A stretch of DNA of 34,346 bases from Prochlorococcus sp. AG-418-F08 (GTDB taxonomy: Bacteria; Cyanobacteriota; Cyanobacteriia; PCC-6307; Cyanobiaceae). This document shows, one piece after another, positions 26,577 through 34,346 of the stretch; positions within the stretch are counted from its first letter, which is position 1, and every line of letters starts with the position of its first letter. The stretch covers positions 1-34,346 of the forward strand of contig QCLV01000015.1 in assembly GCA_003214295.1 (NCBI GenBank), written 5' to 3'. The notes below the pieces were generated by a model. That model worked only from the letters and a program-made list of their open reading frames with translations. It was not told the origin of the DNA and did not search any database. The translations under genes were made by a program, and so were the position numbers.

Positions 26577-27896
26577 ATGAAAGATATTAAATGTCCCTCA
26601 TGCGGAAAGACTTTCAGGATTGATCCTAAAAGCTTTGAAGAGATACTTCTTCAAATCAAAGACGAAGAATTTAATAAGCAAATAAAAGAAAGACTTCTAT
26701 TAGTTGAAGAAGATAATAAAAAAGCTCTTGAAATTTTAAAGCGAGAATTAAAAATTCAATTAATAGAACAAAATCGTATAAAAGAAAATGAGATACATGA
26801 CCTTGAAGCAAAACTAAATATAGCTGAAGAAAAGAAAACTAATGCACTAAATGATTTAAAAAATCAAGCAACAAATAAAATAAATTCACTGAATAATGAA
26901 TTAAATAGATTGAAAGCTGAAATTAAAAACCAGTCTTTAATTTCAGAATTGTCCTTAAAAAATAAAATCAATGAGGCAGTTACAAATTTAGAAAAAGAAA
27001 ACTCCTCTCTGACCAATTCCATTGAAAAGATAAGACTTGAGCAATCAATTAATGAAAAATTAATTGAAGAAAAGTTTAAAAGCAAAATCAGTGAAAGGGA
27101 CCTGACTATTCAGGAGCTAAGGGAGATGAAATCTAGATTATCTACAAAGATGGTAGGTGAAACCTTAGAAATCCATTGTGAAACCCAATTTAATCTTAAT
27201 CGAGCTACTGCATTTAAAAACTCATATTTTGAAAAAGACAATGATGTCACTTCAGGAAGTAAAGGTGATTATATATTCAGAGAATTTGATAATAATAAAG
27301 TTGAGATAGTATCCATAATGTTTGAAATGAAGAACGAAAGTATAAATGGAACTAATAAAAGAAAAAACGAAGATTTTTTAAAAGAATTAGATAAAGATAG
27401 AAGACAAAAATCTTGTGAATATGCAGTACTCGTTTCGCTTCTAGAACCAGATAGTGAATTATATAATTCAGGAATAGTCGATGTATCACATAGATTCCCT
27501 AAGATGTATGTCATAAGACCGCAATTCTTCTTGCCGATTATTTCTCTACTAAGAAATGCATCTATGGAAACCTTAAAATATAAATCACAAATTGATTTAA
27601 TGAAACGCGAGAATTATGACATAACTAATTTTGAAAGCACTCTTGAGCAATTTAAGAATGCAGTTGGTAAAAATGTATCACTAGCCCAAGATAGATTTAA
27701 TGATGCAATTTCAGAAATTGATAAATCAATAACCCATTTGCAAAAAACTAAGGAGGCTTTGATCCTCTCAAAAAAGCACCTTTTATCTGCTGATAGCAAG
27801 TCCCAAGATTTGACGGTAAAGAAATTAACTAGAAATAACCCAACGATGAAAAAAAAGTTTGATGATTTAAACAAATTCGAAGATGAAGTTGCATAG
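26577..27896 (+). CDS. DUF2130 coiled-coil protein with nuclease-like core
   Basis: 439 residues. It begins with a half zinc ribbon (MKDIKCPSCGKTFRID), then about 130 residues of coiled coil (about 40-180), then the DUF2130 core with KMVGETLEIHCETQFN. D231 in GSKGDYIF and E250-x-K252 in IMFEMKNE have the spacing of a PD-(D/E)xK nuclease site, a fold proposed for this family. A second charged helical region ends the protein. RmuC, which has a similar layout, was considered; the CPSCG start and GDYIFRE favour DUF2130. Substrate unknown. It stands alone between a terminator-like hairpin and the IF2-N gene. Confidence 0.8.
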   Translation: MKDIKCPSCGKTFRIDPKSFEEILLQIKDEEFNKQIKERLLLVEEDNKKALEILKRELKIQLIEQNRIKENEIHDLEAKLNIAEEKKTNALNDLKNQATNKINSLNNELNRLKAEIKNQSLISELSLKNKINEAVTNLEKENSSLTNSIEKIRLEQSINEKLIEEKFKSKISERDLTIQELREMKSRLSTKMVGETLEIHCETQFNLNRATAFKNSYFEKDNDVTSGSKGDYIFREFDNNKVEIVSIMFEMKNESINGTNKRKNEDFLKELDKDRRQKSCEYAVLVSLLEPDSELYNSGIVDVSHRFPKMYVIRPQFFLPIISLLRNASMETLKYKSQIDLMKRENYDITNFESTLEQFKNAVGKNVSLAQDRFNDAISEIDKSITHLQKTKEALILSKKHLLSADSKSQDLTVKKLTRNNPTMKKKFDDLNKFEDEVA

Positions 27897-27987
27897 TTTA
27901 AATAAAATTTGGGAGTAATAATAGTTAAAAATGTAGTGATTTACTAATTTTAAAATATACTATTATTAATAAATTCTTAAAATAATA

Positions 27988-28269
27988 ATGTCTAATACAA
28001 CTCCAATTTTCACTATCGCCAAAGATCTTAATATAGAAAGTAATAGAATATTATTAGCATGCAAGAAACTTGGAATTAATGCAAAAGGAGCTACAAAAAG
28101 ATTAAATAAAGAAGAATTAGAAAAATTACAAAGTTACTTTGAAACAGGTAAAAATGTGTCAGATGAAGTGATCAATTTAAATAAAGTTAAAACCAAAAAT
28201 AGTTCAAGAAAAATTGAAGAAAAGGTAAAGATAAAATACTTTACCAACAGACTGATTCGCAAATCTTAA
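27988..28269 (+). CDS. stand-alone IF2-N-like domain protein, 93 residues
   Basis: Residues about 6-50 (PIFTIAKDLNIESNRILLAC, then KKLGINAKGATKRLNKEELEKL) resemble the IF2-N domain found at the N-terminus of bacterial initiation factor IF-2: a winged-helix-like three-helix unit with the pattern AK.L......L...KKLGI. The remaining 40 residues are basic and probably disordered (KTKNSSRKIEEKVKIKYF). No GTPase part is present. Possible role: RNA or ribosome contact, or competition with IF-2 (inference). Confidence 0.65.
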   Translation: MSNTTPIFTIAKDLNIESNRILLACKKLGINAKGATKRLNKEELEKLQSYFETGKNVSDEVINLNKVKTKNSSRKIEEKVKIKYFTNRLIRKS

Positions 28270-28353
28270 ATAAAGATAATTTTTTCTTAATCCTTAAAGG
28301 GATAAGCCACGGAAGAAAAAAGTAATAATTTATCATAAGTAAAAATACTTAAT

Positions 28354-28764
28354 ATGAGCATAGGAAAAATTCTAAATTCTCTAAATAAATCCTGGGAAAG
28401 AGATGATGTACTTTTAAATATTAAGAACGGGTTAGGTGCTGATGAGATAGTCAATGAATTTCTTGCAAAAAACGAGAGACAAATTAAAGAATTAAATTCT
28501 TTATTAAGACCAGAAGATATTGATTTATTAAATCAAGTAGAACAACTCTCAGATTGCGAATCTAAATTAATAAATAAGATTAAAAATTTAAATTACTTAG
28601 AGAACAAAGACAATAATGAAACAAATGAGGAAGAGATTTGGTTATCCAATAGAGTACCTTCTAACAGAATTACTCTATTCATGATTAATTGGAGCAACAA
28701 ATTTGTAATTATTGCTTTAATAACAATTTCAGCCATAGCTTTATCAAAACAAGCATGGGCATAA
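28354..28764 (+). CDS. C-terminally anchored membrane protein of unknown function, 136 residues
   Basis: Mostly helical and acidic soluble region (1-110), starting MSIGKILNSLNKSWERDDVL, with IKNGLGADEIVNEFLAKNER and one cysteine. A single hydrophobic segment closes the protein (about 113-132, KFVIIALITISAIALSKQAW), the plan of a tail-anchored protein. It ends 35 bases before the repair cassette on the same strand, so co-transcription is possible. No family recognised. Confidence 0.65.
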   Translation: MSIGKILNSLNKSWERDDVLLNIKNGLGADEIVNEFLAKNERQIKELNSLLRPEDIDLLNQVEQLSDCESKLINKIKNLNYLENKDNNETNEEEIWLSNRVPSNRITLFMINWSNKFVIIALITISAIALSKQAWA

Positions 28765-28799
28765 TTAGCTAAATTAACTTCACTGAAAGAGATGTATTT

Positions 28800-29786
28800 T
28801 TGAGAAATAAAGAAGAAGATTTAATTAAATATAAAGATGGAAATCTTTATTGTGAACTTGCCGATATTTGGATTGATCCAAGTAAGCCAGTAAAAAAAGC
28901 ATTAATAACACATGCTCACTTTGATCACTTTACATTTGGCTGTGAAGAATATATTTCTACTAAGGAAACTGCGATACTACTTAAAGAAAGAATTGGTGAT
29001 AATATCAAAATAAAGGTATTTGATTATGAAGAAGAATTTAAGATAAATGGCATCTATATTTCTTTTCATCCATCCGGTCATATCCTTGGATCTAGCCAAA
29101 TAAGATTTATTTTTGCTGAAGAAAAATGGCTAATTTCAGGTGACTTTAAGCTTCAAAAAGATGAAACTTGCGAACAATATAAAATAGTAAAAACTGATTA
29201 TTTAATAAGCGAATGTACTTTTGGTTTACCAATATTCAATTGGGATGAAACGAAAAAAGTTGCAAATAATATTTCAGAATGGATAACTAATTCACCAAAA
29301 AAAACTTCTTTACTTTTTTGTTATTCACTTGGAAAAGCTCAGAGATTATTGAACGAGATAAGTCAAACGAATTTCAAAGGCAATATTTATTCCCATGGCA
29401 GTATTTATAAAATGAACAATTGTTATAAAGAACTTGGAATTGATATTAAAGAAACTATAAAAATCGAGAACAAAAAAAATATTGATGAACTTAAAGGAAG
29501 TTTAATATTATTACCTCCATCTTTAAGTAAGGGCTCTTATTTAAAAAATTTCAAAAATATTCAAACAGCTTTTGCGAGTGGATGGATGTCAATAAGAGCT
29601 TTAAGAAAGAGATCAGGCTATGACAAAGGTTTCGCAATCTCTGATCATGCAGATTGGGATGGAATTCTGGAAGTAGTAAAAAAGTCTGAAGCAAAAAATG
29701 TATTTTTTCATCATGGTGATAGTGAAGCCTTAAGAAAATATTTAATTGAAAAGAAATCAATAAATGTTCTTTTATTCGGTAAATAA
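28800..29786 (+). CDS. ligase-associated DNA damage response exonuclease (MBL/beta-CASP fold)
   Basis: Metallo-beta-lactamase/beta-CASP nuclease of the SNM1/CPSF73 class, 328 residues, first gene of the repair cassette. Metal-binding motifs: H38-A-H40-F-D42-H43, then SGHILGSSQ, SGDFK, SECTFG, SDHADW and FFHHGD. The family (TIGR04122 type) is named for its gene linkage to ATP-dependent ligases and Lhr-like helicases. Start: TTG 28800. An upstream ATG at 28792 hits a stop after three codons, and the frame is closed at 28770. The ligase gene starts two bases after its stop. Confidence 0.88.
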   Translation: MRNKEEDLIKYKDGNLYCELADIWIDPSKPVKKALITHAHFDHFTFGCEEYISTKETAILLKERIGDNIKIKVFDYEEEFKINGIYISFHPSGHILGSSQIRFIFAEEKWLISGDFKLQKDETCEQYKIVKTDYLISECTFGLPIFNWDETKKVANNISEWITNSPKKTSLLFCYSLGKAQRLLNEISQTNFKGNIYSHGSIYKMNNCYKELGIDIKETIKIENKKNIDELKGSLILLPPSLSKGSYLKNFKNIQTAFASGWMSIRALRKRSGYDKGFAISDHADWDGILEVVKKSEAKNVFFHHGDSEALRKYLIEKKSINVLLFGK

Positions 29787-29788
29787 AT

Positions 29789-31429
29789 ATGAGTTTAATA
29801 AAGTTTTCAGAATTATTTTGTGATCTAGATTCAATTAATAGTACAAATAATAAAATTGACGTTTTAAAAAGTTATTTTCTATCAAATGAGCCAATAGATA
29901 ATTCATGGGCAATATATTTATTGACGGGAAAAAGTAATAAGAGATTTATTAGTGGAAGATATTTGAAAAATCTTTTTTCTCAAATATATGATTATCCTCA
30001 ATGGTTAATTGATACATGTTATTTAAAGGTTGGTGATTCTGCTGAGGTAATAACTTTATTACTTAAAAATAAAACAACTTCCAGAAATAAAAAATTATCA
30101 AATATAAGTCTCAATGAATTATTAAGCGAAATAATACCGAATTTATCAAAACTTAATGAGGAGGAGAAAAATCTAGAAATAAAAAATATTTGGGAAACAT
30201 TACCTGAAGATAACCATCTAATTTTTAATAAAATTCTTACAGGAACTTTTAGAGTAGGAGTATCCATCGGATTAATAACAAAATCAATATCAAAACTAAT
30301 TAATATTGATGAAGAAATTATTTCTCATAGGTTGATGGGTGATTTCAAGCCCTCAATTGAATCATATGAATTTTTAATAAATAAGAATATCAATCAAGAG
30401 GAGTTAAGTTCCAAACCATATCCGTTCCTTCTAGCAAATACCTTTGAAGATAAAATCTTCAAAGATTCAATAAATGATTTTCAATTTGAGTGGAAATACG
30501 ACGGAATCAGGATTCAATTAATTAAGAGATCAGGTAATGTTTCGTTGTGGACAAGAGGGCAAGAATTAGTTAATGATTCTTTCCCAGAATTAGTGGAGAA
30601 AATGTCAACTATTAAAGATGATTTTGTTCTTGATGGGGAATTATTAGTTTGGAATTTTAAAGAACAAATTGCCTTTGATTTTTCTTTTCTTCAAAAAAGA
30701 ATAAATAGAAAATCTCCTACCAAATCAATTCAAATAAAATACCCAATTATTTTTATTGCATATGATCTTTTAGAGATTAATGGAAGAGATATAAGAGAAA
30801 TTAAATTAGAAAACAGAAGAATTGAGTTAGAAAAATATTATTTAAAATGGCAAAATAAAACTAAGAATAATATTACTGATATTTTCAAAACATGTGATTT
30901 GATCTTTCCTAAAGATTGGACTGATGCTTTAACTTTTAAAGAAAAATCTCGAGAAAATAATACTGAAGGATTAATAATTAAGAACAAAAAGTCTTCATAC
31001 ACTTCTGGAAGAAAAAAAGGTATTTGGTGGAAATATAAAGTTGATCCAATGCAACTGGATGCTGTTTTGATTTATGCTAAGGGAGGAAGTGGTAGAAGAG
31101 CTGGTCTTTATACAGATTATAGTTTTGCATTATGGAAAGACCAAGAATTAATTAAATTTGCGAGTGCATATTCTGGTTTAACAAATATTGAGATTAAAGA
31201 GCTAGATACATGGATAAGGAAAAATACAATAGAAAAATTTGGTCCTGTGCGATCATTGAAACCAGAGATGGTATTCGAAATATCTTTTGAGAAAATACAA
31301 ATTTCAAAACGTCATAAATCAGGCATAGCAGTTAGATTTCCAAGAATAACAAAATGGCGAAAAGATAAAAAAATAAATGATGCAGATAGCCTTGAGAATG
31401 CTTATGCTCTTATGAAAAAAATATCATGA
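29789..31429 (+). CDS. ATP-dependent DNA ligase (LigB/LigC-like)
   Basis: 546 residues. An N-terminal helical DNA-binding domain (about 1-190) precedes the nucleotidyltransferase core. Motif I is EWK236YDGIR, with the lysine that is adenylated. Motif III/IIIa is VLDGELLVW and IFIAYDLLEINGRD. Motif IV is NTEGLIIKN and motif V is WWKYK. An OB domain ends in FEISFEKIQ and RFPRITKWR. It is distinct from the NAD-dependent LigA used in replication, so a repair role is expected. Stop TGA overlaps the ATG of the helicase by four bases (ATGA). Confidence 0.93.
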   Translation: MSLIKFSELFCDLDSINSTNNKIDVLKSYFLSNEPIDNSWAIYLLTGKSNKRFISGRYLKNLFSQIYDYPQWLIDTCYLKVGDSAEVITLLLKNKTTSRNKKLSNISLNELLSEIIPNLSKLNEEEKNLEIKNIWETLPEDNHLIFNKILTGTFRVGVSIGLITKSISKLINIDEEIISHRLMGDFKPSIESYEFLINKNINQEELSSKPYPFLLANTFEDKIFKDSINDFQFEWKYDGIRIQLIKRSGNVSLWTRGQELVNDSFPELVEKMSTIKDDFVLDGELLVWNFKEQIAFDFSFLQKRINRKSPTKSIQIKYPIIFIAYDLLEINGRDIREIKLENRRIELEKYYLKWQNKTKNNITDIFKTCDLIFPKDWTDALTFKEKSRENNTEGLIIKNKKSSYTSGRKKGIWWKYKVDPMQLDAVLIYAKGGSGRRAGLYTDYSFALWKDQELIKFASAYSGLTNIEIKELDTWIRKNTIEKFGPVRSLKPEMVFEISFEKIQISKRHKSGIAVRFPRITKWRKDKKINDADSLENAYALMKKIS

Positions 31430-33912
31430 AAAATATTACGCAGAATAGTAAGCAAAATAATTTAATTTCTAAAATTAAAAAGTTTTTCTTTACAAATGGA
31501 TGGGAGCCATTACCCTACCAGATCCAATCTTGGGAATCATTTTTTAATGGGAAAAATGGAATAATACAAGTTCCTACTGGATGCGGCAAAACTTATGCTG
31601 CAGTAATGGGACCTTTATCAAAGATAGAAGACCCCAAAAATAATAAAAGTATAAATATATTATTAATAACGCCTTTAAAAGCATTAAGTAGAGATTTAAA
31701 AAATTCCATACAATTAGCAGCTTTGCATTTCAATGAAGAAATCACTGTTGAAATCAGGAATGGAGATACCACCTCATATGAAAAGAAAAAGCAATTAGCT
31801 AAACCACCTAATATTCTAATTACCACTCCAGAGTCTCTATCTCTTTTACTTTCCAATAAAGAATCTAATAATCTGTTTAAGGAGTTGTCATCAATAATTA
31901 TTGATGAATGGCATGAATTGATGGGTAGTAAAAGAGGTAACCAGTGCGAATTATCTTTAAGTTGGCTAAGAGGTAACATAAAAAATTTACAAATTTGGGC
32001 AATGTCTGCAACTATAGGAAATATTGATGAAGCGGCAAGAGCAATAGTTGGTATGAGAGCTATTAAGCCCAAAATTATAAGTACAAATATTCAAAAAGAG
32101 ATCGAAATTATAAGTGTTTTACCAGAGGAGAAAACGACCTTTCCATGGAGTGGGCATCTTGGAATTAGGAGTAATTCTTCACTTTTAAAAATCCTAGATA
32201 AAAATAAAAGCACCTTATTATTCACCAATACAAGAAACCAATCTGAAAGATGGTATCAATGTCTTAAATTTTTTCTGCCAGAGATGGAAGACAAAATTGC
32301 ACTTCATCACGGCTCCCTCGATAAAGAAGATAGAAAAGCAGTTGAGGAAGGGGTTAAAGACGGATTAATAAAATGGGTAGTCTGCACCAGCTCATTAGAT
32401 TTGGGTGTTGACTTCCAACCTGTAGATCAAATAGTTCAAATTGGTAGTCCAAAGAATTTAGCTAGACTTATCCAAAGAGCGGGAAGAAGTGCTCATAGAC
32501 CAGGCGGAAAATCAAAAATAATTTTTATGCCTACTAATTCTTTGGAGTTATTAGAGATTAGTGCAATGAGAAGAATAATAAAAAGTGGTATAACTGAAGA
32601 AATTAGACTTCCTGAACTATCTTATGATGTGCTTCTTCAACATCTAATAAGTTTGGCATGCGGAAATGGCTTTGATCCGAAAATTGAGAAAGAAAGAATT
32701 AAAAATTGCTGGAGTTATAGAAATTTAAAAGATCAAGATTGGGATTGGTGTCTTGACTTTTTAGAATATGGAGGAAAATGTCTTAAAGCATACCCAAAAT
32801 ATAAAAAGATAGTCAAAGAAGAATCACAAAATAATAATGAAAACTTTAAATATTTTGTAAAAGACAAATCTTTAATAAGAATGCATAAGTTCAATATTGG
32901 GACAATTACGAGTGACAAATTTGTGAATGTTAAATATTTGAAAGGAAAATCCTTAGGTAATTTAGAAGAAAATTTTGCTTCAAAATTAAATCCTGGAGAT
33001 ACCTTTTACTTTGCCGGTAAAATGCTTCAATTTGTAAGAATCAGAGACATGATTTTATACGTTAAAAAATCAACCCAAAAAAGTTCTCTAATTCCTGCTT
33101 GGGTTGGCGGCCAAATGGCCATTTCTGATCTACTTTGTGAAAGTTTGAGAAAAGAAATAGATATATGCAATGAATTAGAAATTCAAGAAAACTTGAATCC
33201 AGAATTAAATTCATTACGACCAATATTTAAAAAACAGAAGGTCCTCTCAAATATTCCAAAGAAAGAGGAATTCCTTTTAGAAATTTATAAAACCAAGGAT
33301 TTATCGAATCTTTTTGTTTTTACATTAGATGGCAAATTTGTAAATGAAGGAATTGCATTTCTGTGGGCTTTAAGGTTGGCAAAATTAAAACAATCTACGT
33401 TTAGCATTACTGCAAATGATTTTGGATTCAGCTTAACAACCTCTGAAGATTATGATTTTTCAATCATAAAAAAAGAAGCTACTTACTTTTTGGATAACAA
33501 AAAATTAGAAGAAGATCTAGAAAATGCAATTAATTTTTCAGAATTAACAAAACGTAGATTTAAAAATATTGCCCAAATAAGCGGACTTGTAAATCAAAAT
33601 AATCCAACTAAGACAAAAACCTCCTCTCAACTTCAAATAAGTTCAAGTCTTTTCTACGATGTCTTTACTAAATACGAAGAAGATCATCTTTTGATCAAAC
33701 AATCTCATCAAGAAGTAAAAGAATATCAATTAGAAAACAAAAGAATATCCAAATCTCTAGAAAGATTAAAAAACTTCAAAATGATTATAAATGAGACAAA
33801 AACTCCAACTCCTTTTGCATTTCCTTTACTAGTTGAGCGACTTAAAAATACGTTAAGTAATGAACCTATAGAAAAAAGAGTAGAAAAACTTATAAAAAAA
33901 TATAGAGATTAA
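31426..33912 (+). CDS. ligase-associated Lhr-type DEXH helicase
   Basis: Superfamily-2 helicase, 828 residues, close to the ~820 typical of the ligase-associated Lhr-like group (TIGR04121 type). Motifs: Q-like region WEPLPYQIQSWESF, Walker A P50TGCGKT56, TPLKAL, DEWH at 160-163, SATIGN, TSSLDLGVDFQPVDQ, and QRAGRSAHRPGG (motif VI). A winged-helix/Lhr-core region follows, including TPTPFAFPLLVER near the end. It is thought to unwind or anneal strands at breaks in concert with the ligase and nucleases; details are not established. The next ATG starts directly after its stop. Confidence 0.93.
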   Translation: MKNITQNSKQNNLISKIKKFFFTNGWEPLPYQIQSWESFFNGKNGIIQVPTGCGKTYAAVMGPLSKIEDPKNNKSINILLITPLKALSRDLKNSIQLAALHFNEEITVEIRNGDTTSYEKKKQLAKPPNILITTPESLSLLLSNKESNNLFKELSSIIIDEWHELMGSKRGNQCELSLSWLRGNIKNLQIWAMSATIGNIDEAARAIVGMRAIKPKIISTNIQKEIEIISVLPEEKTTFPWSGHLGIRSNSSLLKILDKNKSTLLFTNTRNQSERWYQCLKFFLPEMEDKIALHHGSLDKEDRKAVEEGVKDGLIKWVVCTSSLDLGVDFQPVDQIVQIGSPKNLARLIQRAGRSAHRPGGKSKIIFMPTNSLELLEISAMRRIIKSGITEEIRLPELSYDVLLQHLISLACGNGFDPKIEKERIKNCWSYRNLKDQDWDWCLDFLEYGGKCLKAYPKYKKIVKEESQNNNENFKYFVKDKSLIRMHKFNIGTITSDKFVNVKYLKGKSLGNLEENFASKLNPGDTFYFAGKMLQFVRIRDMILYVKKSTQKSSLIPAWVGGQMAISDLLCESLRKEIDICNELEIQENLNPELNSLRPIFKKQKVLSNIPKKEEFLLEIYKTKDLSNLFVFTLDGKFVNEGIAFLWALRLAKLKQSTFSITANDFGFSLTTSEDYDFSIIKKEATYFLDNKKLEEDLENAINFSELTKRRFKNIAQISGLVNQNNPTKTKTSSQLQISSSLFYDVFTKYEEDHLLIKQSHQEVKEYQLENKRISKSLERLKNFKMIINETKTPTPFAFPLLVERLKNTLSNEPIEKRVEKLIKKYRD

Positions 33913-34346
33913 ATGCAAAATAGTTCTTTTAAACTTTTCTGGGAAGATACATTATTAGAGTTGCTTCCTTCAAGGGCATTATTTCTTCCAGCAACAAAAG
34001 AATTGTTAATATGCGATATTCACCTTGGGAAAGCTGAGTATTTTCAACAAAATGGTATCCCTCTTACTAATAATTCAGATGAAAATAATTTCTCCAGGAT
34101 TAAAAAAATAGTAAAAAAATATAGTCCTGAAAAGTTAATAATTTTGGGCGATTTATTCCATAGCAAATATTCAGTAGGAAAAATTCTTCAAAAAAAAGTA
34201 GACGATCTTCCTGAACTACTAAAAACTAATATTGAGCTAGTCCTAGGAAACCATGATGTAGGTTGTAATTTTAAAAATATTAAAATTTTTGATGTCATAA
34301 AAACTAAAAATATTACATTTAGCCATCAGGAAGTTAATTTATCTCA
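33913..34346 (+). CDS. PdeM-type metallophosphoesterase, truncated by the window end
   Basis: Calcineurin-like phosphoesterase; 144 complete codons are visible, the C-terminus is outside. Metal-binding motifs in order: CDIHLG (D and H of motif I), LGDLFHS (GDxxH), and LGNHD (GNHD). The N-terminus LPSRALFLPATKELLICDIHLG fits the ligase-associated endonuclease PdeM (TIGR04123 type), including the conserved LGKAE following. It starts immediately after the helicase stop codon, completing the four-gene cassette. Confidence 0.87.
   Translation, partial: MQNSSFKLFWEDTLLELLPSRALFLPATKELLICDIHLGKAEYFQQNGIPLTNNSDENNFSRIKKIVKKYSPEKLIILGDLFHSKYSVGKILQKKVDDLPELLKTNIELVLGNHDVGCNFKNIKIFDVIKTKNITFSHQEVNLS

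Noticed and set aside
28280..28319. TTTTTTCTT...AAGAAAAAA pairing between the IF2-N gene and the next gene, as a small RNA or terminator
   Set aside because: A/T-only pairing over a long loop with no proper T-run; easily random in this composition.
28792..28803. ATG upstream of the exonuclease as its start
   Set aside because: It is in another frame and reads ATG TAT TTT TGA. A single missing T would put it in frame, but TTG starts occur elsewhere in the window, so no frameshift is claimed.
31593..32072. 159-codon minus-strand open frame opposite the Lhr helicase
   Set aside because: Fully antisense to conserved helicase motifs, with hydrophobic biased composition; no independent support.

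Overview
The window is very AT-rich, densely packed chromosomal DNA from a marine picocyanobacterium, almost certainly a high-light-adapted Prochlorococcus. The evidence is the gene set: ChlP, the bilin reductase PcyA, the cytochrome b6f subunit PetN, SipA, Psb29/Thf1 and a thylakoid-type FtsH. Small proteins, very short intergenic gaps, strong A/T codon bias and several TTG starts agree with this. No tRNA, rRNA, insertion sequence, prophage or CRISPR array was seen. No gene-free stretch exceeds 300 bases once the small genes are counted; the longest gap (25858-26082) is described as its own entry.

Region 1 (1-12.3 kb) is core metabolism and information processing. chlP and glyS converge and overlap. 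Ferredoxin-sulfite reductase (sir) converges on a VanX-type D-Ala-D-Ala dipeptidase. A minus-strand series follows: recG, a 370-residue unknown overlapping tsf, then tsf and rpsB, whose leader contains a perfect 9-bp inverted repeat. A family-2 glycosyltransferase and a 49-residue basic protein complete it.

Region 2 (12.3-18.4 kb) holds a tight minus-strand operon, pcyA-devB-devC-devA, with one-base stop/start overlaps at pcyA/devB and devB/devC. It places a bilin-synthesis enzyme in translational coupling with a DevBCA-type exporter. Divergent from it are two adjoining M16 peptidase genes, one with the zinc motif and one without.

Region 3 (18.4-22.6 kb) is a photosynthesis maintenance neighbourhood: sipA, ftsH, clpP, psb29/thf1 and petN. 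petN has an ATGA overlap with an unnamed 46-residue single-span membrane protein. A DUF2103 gene follows.

Region 4 (22.6-28.8 kb) is a district of about sixteen small genes on both strands, mostly unrecognised. Several are too short for routine calling. It includes two probable paralogues with a shared HL..(L/I)R..L..MH pattern, a lipoprotein, one-span membrane peptides, a ribbon-helix-helix protein with a candidate operator, a DUF2130 nuclease-like coiled-coil protein, and a stand-alone IF2-N domain.

Region 5 (28.8 kb to the end) is a co-directional, overlapping DNA-repair cassette: metallo-beta-lactamase/beta-CASP exonuclease, ATP-dependent DNA ligase, Lhr-type DEXH helicase and the start of a PdeM-type phosphoesterase. 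This matches the known 'ligase-associated DNA damage response' gene set and is the most coherent multi-gene system here. The undescribed material most worth attention is the petN-coupled peptide, the bilin/exporter coupling and the small-protein district.
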